This document shows positions 38,648 through 44,971 of a DNA stretch of 44,971 nt, piece after piece. The notes below the pieces were generated by a model. The model searched no databases. It was not told the origin of the DNA and was given only the letters and a program-made list of their open reading frames with translations. Source of the stretch: Legionella sp. 515359 (GTDB lineage Bacteria; Pseudomonadota; Gammaproteobacteria; Legionellales; Legionellaceae). The stretch is from positions 1 to 44,971 of the forward strand of contig JAPCYN010000031.1 of the NCBI GenBank assembly GCA_025941565.1, read 5' to 3'. A program made the translations under genes and the position numbers. The first letter of the stretch is position 1; every line of letters starts with the position of its first letter.

Positions 38648-39271
38648 TTATTGATTTCTTAATGTATCTTTAGAGTCCATTACCTCTCTCCATAGCTCAA
38701 GCACAAAATCTGAGTCGCCTAACTCAGGTAGTGTAACTGTTGGAGGTAATAAGGAATTCACCTCTACGAAGTGATTTTTTACAATTTCCCCATTGAGCAA
38801 GTCTTCTAAATCCGTTATATAAGCAATAATGCGCTCTTCGGGTAAACTCTCGATAATTGCTTCGTGTTCTTTTACATAATTTGAAACGACGTCGGGAAAT
38901 TGTTCCGGATTTAAAGCTGTAAAATGGTCTATTAAGGGTTCATATAAAGATGATAATTCTATTGCTCTTTCCGCAACGCCTACGATGAGTCCACTCTTTC
39001 CATTTTCAATTTGCTTACCTTTTAAAAAACCAGTGAATAAATCATCAAGAACAACGGTTCCTCCATATGTGATTAGCGGTTTATTTATTGAAATGTATTT
39101 AATTAATGCCTCAATAGTTACTCTGTCAAAATGACCTCTCATTGGTAAACCATTTTCAGGCAAAGCACCATGAATTCTATAATAGGGCACATCATGTTCT
39201 ATTGTTGATGCTAACTGACTGATAACGTGTGGTTTTACTTGAAAAAAACCGCGTAGTTTCCCAATACTCAT
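38648..39271 (-). CDS. Orphan protein, 207 residues
   Basis: I prefer the ATG at 39271 because GGAG stands seven bases upstream; a start at 39310 would add 13 hydrophobic residues without a site. The sequence begins MSIGKLRGFFQVKPHVISQL and is mostly helical, with a run of acidic residues and no recognisable motif (IIAYITDLEDLLNGEIV is typical). It is not similar to a family I know. It lies between the methyltransferase-like gene and an alpha/beta hydrolase. Possible effector; unknown otherwise. Confidence 0.5.
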   Translation of the reverse strand: MSIGKLRGFFQVKPHVISQLASTIEHDVPYYRIHGALPENGLPMRGHFDRVTIEALIKYISINKPLITYGGTVVLDDLFTGFLKGKQIENGKSGLIVGVAERAIELSSLYEPLIDHFTALNPEQFPDVVSNYVKEHEAIIESLPEERIIAYITDLEDLLNGEIVKNHFVEVNSLLPPTVTLPELGDSDFVLELWREVMDSKDTLRNQ

Positions 39272-39471
39272 GCCAACACTCCGAATAAATAAAAATACTG
39301 CGAAAATCAAAAGCGATTAGGGTAGAGTGCGTATTTTTACAGATCTCCATGTATTAATTATAGCCATTGTTTGTGTTTGACAAACAAAACTTCTTCATAT
39401 CGGAAGTTTTTTTGTGTTTTTGTATCAGTCTTTTATGATAAGTTGCTGTGAATTTTTTATATGAGCAAGCA

Positions 39472-40308
39472 ATGAATAAACGAAAAATATACACCTCATT
39501 AAAAGCACGCCTTCAAGCCGTAAATGAAAACACTGAGGGACAGTATAATTGGGTATTTCTTCCAGGGGGACCAGGCTTAGGTTCGGAGTCATTGTCTTCT
39601 TTAACTCGCCGATTAAGTCTTCCGGGGGTTACCTGGCATTTTGATTTTCCAGGCGATGGGTCAAATTTGACTTCAGATGATAATTTTTACTTTGCACGAT
39701 GGCAAGATGCTTTAATTGAAGCGGTTAAAAAATTAGACAATGTGATTTTGATTGGTCATTCAACAGGCGGCATGTATATTCAATCGACACCAGAATTAGA
39801 GGGCTTGGTAATCGGTTTGGTTCTTATGGGCTCAGCTCCGAATGTCAATTGGCGAGAACAATTTAATGCTTATATGCAGGCTAATCCTATTCCTGGAATT
39901 GAAAAGCGGGTTATCGCTCACGCGAACAATCCTACTGATGAAACATTAAAACAACTCACCATTGCAACAATTTCTTATTCAGTTACGAAAAAAGGGGAAA
40001 AAGCGATTATCGAGGAATTGAAAACATGGCCTTTTAATAATGCTGCAGCTACCTGGTCTGATGAACATTTTGATCCAACCTATGCAGCCAAGTGGATTCC
40101 TAAAGAAATTACAACGTTAATTTTTGCAGGATCTGAAGATCATATTATCCCGCTGTCTGTCTTTATGGATTTGCCCGAGTACCGGAGAAAAAATATTGTG
40201 ATGCACGAAATCCCGCAAGCAGGACATTTTCCTTGGATAGAAAACCCGCAAGCTGTATGTGAAGCTTTTAATCATTTTATTATTCGATTAAAACAAAGAG
40301 GTGTATAA
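39472..40308 (+). CDS. Alpha/beta-hydrolase
   Basis: 278 residues from the ATG 39472; a GTG at 39448 would add eight. Oxyanion loop PGGPGLG at 31-37, nucleophile elbow GHSTGG at 95-100 (Ser97), acid in AGSEDHIIP, His in AGHFPWIENPQ near the end. This is the complete hydrolase triad. GHSTGG resembles proline iminopeptidase and haloalkane dehalogenase relatives; PGGPG is typical of proline iminopeptidases. Substrate open. It is unlike the other hydrolase at 4190, so not a recent paralogue. Confidence 0.82.
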   Translation: MNKRKIYTSLKARLQAVNENTEGQYNWVFLPGGPGLGSESLSSLTRRLSLPGVTWHFDFPGDGSNLTSDDNFYFARWQDALIEAVKKLDNVILIGHSTGGMYIQSTPELEGLVIGLVLMGSAPNVNWREQFNAYMQANPIPGIEKRVIAHANNPTDETLKQLTIATISYSVTKKGEKAIIEELKTWPFNNAAATWSDEHFDPTYAAKWIPKEITTLIFAGSEDHIIPLSVFMDLPEYRRKNIVMHEIPQAGHFPWIENPQAVCEAFNHFIIRLKQRGV

Positions 40309-40453
40309 CAAACTGCTTAAGCTTGATGATGCGAGTGCCTCTGATAAGCCATTAGCGGGATGTGACGATCAATTTGAGTTTCAATTTAATGGATGCACAT
40401 TTCCATTTTATAAAAATCATCTTAGATCAATTAGCATCCATACATAAATGCCT

Positions 40454-41389
40454 CTAATTGATTAAGCAATACCTGTTTGAATCAGGCTCTTTTTCGCCTT
40501 CATTCGGATTTAAAAGAGTATATTCAGCATGCGCTGTTAACGCTTGAATGGCGTTTCTGATCTGAGTTGGTTGATAAAGATCAACCGTGAAACATAAAGA
40601 ACTATCAATATGATATTTCTGCATAAAATTTGAAAGTTGTTCTTCAGATATTGCGATTTGAGCTTTATCAGCAAAGCAACCGATAATTGCTATAAAAAAT
40701 GGAGCCTCCTCCTTCCTTCTTTGTAAAAGCAAATGAAGCTTTGGTTCTATTTCCTCCAAGGTGTGAGCTTCATCCATTTCCAAAACGAGAATTCCACCCT
40801 GAGCTTTGTTGAGGTGGCCTATGGATATAGAGTTGAAATATTCATGTTCCCCACACAAATAAATGTTGACTTCCTCTGCCTTATGGTAGTGTATCCCAGA
40901 CACAATTTTTGAGCGATGTGTGAATTTTCCGGTTTCATAGACTTCCATCAAACTGCATTGGCTGGAAGGTGCGTGACCCATCATGACCAATTTAGGCTGA
41001 TTGATTTTAAAGGTATTTTCAGGCGATCCCGTCTCTAAATCAATCCTACCGGAAAAAATTTTATACAAATAATCAAAGTCATTTCTGGGAAAGTTTAATC
41101 GATGTGTAAAGTTTCCCCGAACAATAGTCTGCGCTTCAATTGGTTGCTCCGGTGTGGTTATATTGATTATGCCGTGTTCATACATCAGGGTTGTTAATTG
41201 GTAAATCAGTTCTGCTTGATCTTCGGAAAAGAATAACGATACGGTATTGTTATCGTTTTTTTGGGTAGGCAAATCCTTAATGATTTCCCATATGCAAGCC
41301 AAATTATTTTTGGCTTTTTTGTAAGATTCATCTGATATTTTCTTTTCCTTCCAGGCTTTTTCTGAGAAAAAAGTGGGTTTAGATTGCAT
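40454..41389 (-). CDS. Rab-like degenerate GTPase domain with C-terminal CaaX box
   Basis: 311 residues. Residues 132-287 follow the layout of a Rab/Ras G domain: KLVMMGHAPSSQCSLMEVY (G1, 133-151), a GKFTHRSKIVSGIHYH stretch as effector-loop analogue, VNIYLCGEHEY (G3 at 179-184), GILVLEMDEAHTLEEIEP, FIAIIGCFADK (G4, 237-242) and FTVD (G5). Each catalytic motif deviates: no GKS in the P-loop (Gln-Cys-Ser), no DTAGQE, no NKxD. The last residues RYCLIN end in Cys-Leu-Ile-Asn, a CaaX-type prenylation box; CaaX effectors are known from Legionella. The 130-residue N-terminus has no match. It is probably a host-directed, Rab-mimicking protein, likely a pseudo-GTPase. The start ATG has GGAG eight bases upstream. 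Confidence 0.6.
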   Translation of the reverse strand: MQSKPTFFSEKAWKEKKISDESYKKAKNNLACIWEIIKDLPTQKNDNNTVSLFFSEDQAELIYQLTTLMYEHGIINITTPEQPIEAQTIVRGNFTHRLNFPRNDFDYLYKIFSGRIDLETGSPENTFKINQPKLVMMGHAPSSQCSLMEVYETGKFTHRSKIVSGIHYHKAEEVNIYLCGEHEYFNSISIGHLNKAQGGILVLEMDEAHTLEEIEPKLHLLLQRRKEEAPFFIAIIGCFADKAQIAISEEQLSNFMQKYHIDSSLCFTVDLYQPTQIRNAIQALTAHAEYTLLNPNEGEKEPDSNRYCLIN

Positions 41390-41397
41390 TGTAAAGT

Positions 41398-41407
41398 CTC
41401 CGCGGAG
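41398..41407. promoter_or_regulatory. Palindrome covering the ribosome-binding site of the Rab-like gene
   Basis: ctccgcggag is a perfect ten-base palindrome ten bases upstream of the ATG at 41389 and includes the GGAG site. It could be a protein site or a weak hairpin masking translation. Confidence 0.35.
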
Positions 41408-41582
41408 TGTTTTTTTAAAGCATTATGTTTTAATCCTTCAATCTAAGCAATCACTAGGCTTGCCCTTAACAATGGACAATGCCTATTGAGTAAGCCATCT
41501 GCAGTAGTTCCTATTACGGATGAGCATGGCTCTCACTTAGAGTAGAGATATAATTCTTCCTGATAAAAATGATGTGACAATA

Positions 41583-41720
41583 ATGGATTGTGACGGAAAG
41601 TATCTGAAAAACTGCCTCTCATCTAAAAAAGATGAGGATCGGGTTATTACTATTTTCCCTGAAGGAATTATTGAATGTACTCCATTCTATTGCTTTTTGA
41701 ATAATGGGGATTTGCATTAA
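41583..41720 (+). other. Short ORF, possible remnant
   Basis: 45 codons, MDCDGKYLKNCLSSKK through FPEGIIECTPFYCFLNNG, with four Cys. The frame is open upstream to 41541 (GTG possible at 41574) but has no clear ribosome-binding site. It may be the tail of a decayed gene. The rest of 41408-41907 shows no gene. Confidence 0.25.
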
Positions 41721-41907
41721 GGTACGAAGTTTTCGGTTCTGTCACAAAAAATTTTCCATACCTGGAAAATGGCTTTTAGATCTTGGAAGCGTCCCCAGAT
41801 GAAAGCAGGGCATGAGCTTGTTAGAGTGAACAGCGATTCACAGTGATGTATTCTTACCTAAATATTGATAATATGTGCCCCCGTTATTATTGGATAAAGG
41901 AATAAAT

Positions 41908-42411
41908 ATGTTACGTAAAAAATTGTTTAGTCAAGCTCAAAGACCAAAAATATTTATCAAAAGCACCCGATTAAACGATGCGGTACCCAGTGATGGTATT
42001 ATTTGTCTTTATGATGGATCTACTTTTGTAGAACCAAATGCCCAAATTAGTATTAAAGAAGATCATTATGCTGCACCAGTTGGTGAATCTCGATATGCTG
42101 CACCAGTTGGTGAATCTCGATGGGAATTTGACACACGTATTACTGTGAACGATGATAAAGCTCAAGAAAGCGCAACTTTTAGTGATAATACGTGTTGGAA
42201 AAAAACTCGAATGTCTTTAACCACAGTAGAAGGTACCGTTACAAAGGAATTAGTAGGGGCTACGGCAGAAGAAAAATGCGAAGAGATTTATCGTTTCTTT
42301 GGGAAGGGGAGGCTTGATTCTAATATATTTTGTGGCACAAGCAAAGGTCGTAGCATTGATAATATACTTGAAGAAGATGAATGCCAAATTATTACAAAGA
42401 ATGGGATGTAA
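41908..42411 (+). CDS. Orphan protein with a perfect 27-base internal duplication
   Basis: 167 residues; ATG 41908 has AAAGG upstream, better than the earlier start at 41875. It opens MLRKKLFSQAQRPKIF. At residues about 54-71 the nonapeptide YAAPVGESR occurs twice in tandem, encoded by identical 27-base units (42067-42093 and 42094-42120), a very recent duplication. The second half is acidic (ATAEEKCEEIYRFFGK, DNILEEDECQI) with several Cys. No known family. Small size, acidic C-terminus and neighbourhood suggest an effector or regulator, unproven. Confidence 0.5.
   Translation: MLRKKLFSQAQRPKIFIKSTRLNDAVPSDGIICLYDGSTFVEPNAQISIKEDHYAAPVGESRYAAPVGESRWEFDTRITVNDDKAQESATFSDNTCWKKTRMSLTTVEGTVTKELVGATAEEKCEEIYRFFGKGRLDSNIFCGTSKGRSIDNILEEDECQIITKNGM
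42067..42120 (+). repeat. Perfect tandem repeat, 2 x 27 bases
   Basis: Two identical units, each starting tatgctgcaccagttggtga, adjacent and in frame inside the orphan gene. Zero mismatches. Confidence 0.95.
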
Positions 42412-42783
42412 TTTAAGGTTCATTTCTAATAGCGGATTCAACCTGTGTTGTTGTTTCCGCCGTACTAATTTTTCATTACTAATTATCAACTCCCTAATTT
42501 GGGCTAATACAGGACAAAGTTGGTTAATTATTTAAGCCGGTTTGAATTATCTTCAACATAAATGGCAGTGATAACCCAAATAGAATACCCACTCTAAGGC
42601 TTCGAACCAAGGCATTGGAGACTGTGAGTGCCTTCCGAGAGCACTATTTAAAATCAAAGAGTTAATGCCACTTAGGCTCTCTTGCGATGACAATTGATGA
42701 AAGATTTAGTCTGTTTACTCTATGCATAAAGGCAATATTATGGAATAATTATTGGTCAATTACGATAATATTTGTCTGTTTGT
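42412..42783. other. Intergenic region before the L,D-transpeptidase
   Basis: About 370 bases, no supported gene. Frames in it are short and have no ribosome-binding site. Confidence 0.4.
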
Positions 42784-43272
42784 ATGAAAATAAAATCAAT
42801 TTTTTTAATGATCTCTATTTTTTTCCCTGTTGCTTTATTTGCCAGTTCTGCAACGTGTCCTTTATTAAACGGAATCAATGTACATACCTCAAAGCGAATT
42901 TTAACTATTTGTAAACAAGGCACTGTAATTAAAAGCTTTAAAGTAGCTCTCGGATACAAAGGGGTCGGTAAAAAGCATGCGGGTGATAATAAAACGCCAA
43001 TTGGTTTATACAGGTTAGCTCATCCAAGAAAATCCACTCAATTTAAAGTCTTTATTCCAATTCTCTATCCAACGTCAAAGCAATTAGCGGCAGGATATAC
43101 CGGTAGAGATGTAGGGATCCATGGTCCAACTCAGTCATCTAATTGGCTTGGTTGGTTAAACAACTTACCAAGCGCAACGCGCGGATGCATTGCTGTTGGT
43201 AAAAATAACTATATTGAGTATGTGGCTAAGTGGGTAAAAGCTAATCCTGGGGCTAAGGTTTTAATTATTTAA
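42784..43272 (+). CDS. L,D-transpeptidase (YkuD domain)
   Basis: 162 residues from ATG 42784. Signal peptide about 1-20 (FFPVALFASS). YkuD catalytic domain with His113 (GIHGPTQ) and nucleophile Cys135 in the SATRGCIAV motif (family S/T-x-G-C-h). Such enzymes form 3-3 peptidoglycan cross-links or attach lipoproteins, in the periplasm. It lacks a LysM or PG-binding domain. Neighbour genes are orphan proteins, so it is probably monocistronic. Confidence 0.87.
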   Translation: MKIKSIFLMISIFFPVALFASSATCPLLNGINVHTSKRILTICKQGTVIKSFKVALGYKGVGKKHAGDNKTPIGLYRLAHPRKSTQFKVFIPILYPTSKQLAAGYTGRDVGIHGPTQSSNWLGWLNNLPSATRGCIAVGKNNYIEYVAKWVKANPGAKVLII

Positions 43273-43902
43273 ATTGAGACGATACTGCAATTAACTCTTA
43301 TTGGCTGGATACCTGCTTATGGGCTGTATATTCCCTTTCACAATATACTACTGATAAAAAAATACATGAGTTAAAAAAATCCATGTAACTTATTTTATGT
43401 AATGAAATTATCCACTCACATATAAGCTAGAGGTGTCTATAAATTATAGACATTGAAAATGTATCCTAAAAAATTGCTCATCAAATCCTCAAAAGTCATA
43501 AAATAGATTCTGTTTCTACTAATCGACTGTAGATACTACTTTGGTAAAAATTTACTGGTTTTATCGGGCAGTTACAATACTAATATCTATTGATGCATGA
43601 TATAAACAAGGAGTATTTTAATTCATGCTTAATAACAGTTCGTCGATAGCGATGATTTACCTTCTGTTTTTGCGACAATGGATGAAGGTTATGTCGAGAT
43701 AGTGAAGTAATTATTCTCACTATTTAAAAGTGTACGCTTAGTCTTTTTATAATATGCTAATAGGGGATTAGAATTACCCACTAATGGGTCGCAACAATTA
43801 TTATCTCCTTTCACACCTTGAGAAATAAATGGACTTGGCTTAAATCATCTCTACCTAACGGTGTTTTATTTAATCTTACTTACCTTGCATAAGGATGTGG
43901 AT
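43273..43902. other. Long intergenic region before the Ig-repeat gene
   Basis: 630 AT-rich bases. A 25-codon frame at 43625 (MLNNSSSIAMIYLLFLRQW) has AAGGAG 14 bases upstream but the spacing is poor; not accepted as a gene. gaataattacttcac has a partial mirror near 43700-43725. Presumably contains the promoter of the following gene. Confidence 0.4.
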
Positions 43903-44971
43903 ATGAAGATTCGATTTTTAATCAATAAATTACTGACTGGAATCCTGGTTTTTTTGATGATGACAGCTGCCTATGCAGGCACTCCTTTATGGACGTTTAT
44001 GCCAGACGCAGGATTTCCACCTAAGGTGTCTGTGAGTTCAACAGGTACTGTCACGGTGAAATACACGGTAACCAACCAATCAAAGAAAAATCACACGCTG
44101 GTGATGCAACCCCAGGAAGGAATAAGTCAGGTCCAACCGTGCCAACTTGGGCCCAAGGGCTCTGCAAGTTCCGCCTGCACGCTTATCTTAACCATTACAG
44201 GAAGCGCATTGCCTTCTGGCAGTATTTTAGGTGGTCCTGTTCTTTGTCAAGCCAATTCTGACGGAACACCGAATCCCAATCAGTGTTATCAGCCAAGCCT
44301 GGCCAATAGTTTGAATATTACAGTGCTCCCAAGAGCACGCCTGGTCTCTATCGCAATCACTCCAGCGACTCCATCGATTGCCAAAGGCACGACCCAACAA
44401 TTTACTGCCACTGGGACTTATTCTAATTCCAGCACGCAAGACATTACGAGTTCTGTGACCTGGTCGTCGTCTAATACGAGCGCCGCCACAATTTCTAATG
44501 CAACAGGGAGTAATGGTCGTGCAACAGGGATATCTCCTGGTTCGACAACCATCACAGCAACCATGGGTAACGTTTCTAGCACTACAAGCCTCAGTGTTAC
44601 GAATGCAAGCCTGGTTTCGATTGCGGTCTCTCCACCTGATGCACAAATCGCACAGGGAACGACGCAACAATTTACCGCGGTGGGTGCTTTTTCTGATGCC
44701 AGCACCCAGAATTTAACCAACTCGGTAACCTGGTCTTCCTCTAATGTTGCCACGGCAACGATTTCCAATAATGGACTGGCTACAGGCATTGCCTCGGGTG
44801 CTGCAACCATCACCGCCGCTTTGGGCTCTGTCTCAGGGACTGCGTCGTTAAACGTAACAAACGCAATTTTAGTTTCGATTACAGTTACCCCAGCCAACTC
44901 ATCGATTGCAGCTGGAGCCACAACACAGTTTACTGCCACTGGGACTTATTCTAATTCCAGCACGCAAGACA
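43903..44971 (+). CDS. Secreted Ig-like (Big_2) repeat protein, runs off the window
   Basis: The frame from ATG 43903 (AAGGA at 43891-43895) stays open to the window end: 356 codons seen. Signal peptide about 1-25 (MTAAYAG). The first domain, PLWTFMPDAGFPP then GGPVLCQAN and QCYQP, is homologous to residues 25-135 of the protein at 24277, Cys positions included. It is followed by Big_2-type modules of about 85-90 residues, each opening (L/V)VSIA(I/V)(T/S)P and ending TTITATMG or TITAALG; two complete ones and the start of a third. Modules begin near 44341, 44611 and 44872. Predicted surface adhesin-like protein; full length not visible. Confidence 0.8.
   Translation, partial: MKIRFLINKLLTGILVFLMMTAAYAGTPLWTFMPDAGFPPKVSVSSTGTVTVKYTVTNQSKKNHTLVMQPQEGISQVQPCQLGPKGSASSACTLILTITGSALPSGSILGGPVLCQANSDGTPNPNQCYQPSLANSLNITVLPRARLVSIAITPATPSIAKGTTQQFTATGTYSNSSTQDITSSVTWSSSNTSAATISNATGSNGRATGISPGSTTITATMGNVSSTTSLSVTNASLVSIAVSPPDAQIAQGTTQQFTAVGAFSDASTQNLTNSVTWSSSNVATATISNNGLATGIASGAATITAALGSVSGTASLNVTNAILVSITVTPANSSIAAGATTQFTATGTYSNSSTQD

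Noticed and set aside
43625-43702. 25-codon peptide near the Ig gene
   Set aside because: Spacing from AAGGAG is 14 bases and there is no conserved feature.
44227-44939. Minus-strand ORFs in the Ig-repeat gene
   Set aside because: Shadow frames; the plus frame has signal peptide, ribosome-binding site and recognised modules.

Overview
The window looks like a chromosomal segment of a Legionella-type gammaproteobacterium, probably not a copy of a standard L. pneumophila locus. The DNA is AT-rich. It interleaves conserved housekeeping genes (ugpAEC, fadE-like, minDE, guaBA, tadA, map-glnD, cioAB) with genes typical of Legionella accessory DNA: an F-box/ankyrin-like protein, a Rab-like protein ending in a CaaX-type box, several orphan proteins of effector type, DUF2490, and secreted proteins sharing a Legionella-style N-terminal domain. 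The genus call is inference from gene content; no rRNA or tRNA gene was seen.

Layout. 1-460: a composite dispersed repeat. 460-7505 (+): an ATP-dependent glycerophosphate-type importer (ugpA, ugpE, ugpC; no ugpB in the window), a DUF1189 membrane protein, an alpha/beta hydrolase and a membrane-anchored acyl-CoA dehydrogenase, packed like one lipid-related transcription unit. 7960-10448: an accessory patch with an F-box/ankyrin-like gene carrying a bizarre A-free GC-rich insert, a twice-frameshifted reverse transcriptase and a transposase stub. 10546-12767: a carotenoid-cleavage-oxygenase-like gene divergent from a TetR regulator. 13560-14650 (-): minD-minE without minC. 15017-18639 (+): guaB-guaA and tadA. 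18685-23462 (-): an orphan protein, then map-glnD. 24072-29623 (+): a giant secreted protein with a repeat propeller, a small Gly/Tyr/Asn-rich secreted protein, a flavoprotein and a DUF2490 protein. 29668-30894 (-): an MFS exporter. 31326-33904 (+): cyanide-insensitive type cytochrome bd oxidase with its small DUF2474 subunit, then RND-pump and IS3-type remnants. 34632-37097: a MscS channel and an MHS-type symporter. 37405-42411: a cluster of methyltransferase-like, orphan, hydrolase and Rab-like genes. 42784-43272: an L,D-transpeptidase. 43903-end: a truncated (by the window edge) Ig-repeat surface protein, paralogous at its N-terminus to the propeller protein.

The most novel item is the protein at 40454-41389 (-). 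Its residues ~132-287 follow the order of a Rab GTPase but every nucleotide-binding motif is degraded, and it ends in Cys-Leu-Ile-Asn, a CaaX-type prenylation signal. Second come the modular secreted paralogues at 24277 and 43903 (same N-terminal domain, unrelated repeat arrays) and the GC-rich insert in the F-box gene. No CRISPR array, prophage or complete IS was found. All homology statements are from recognition of motifs by eye; no search was run.
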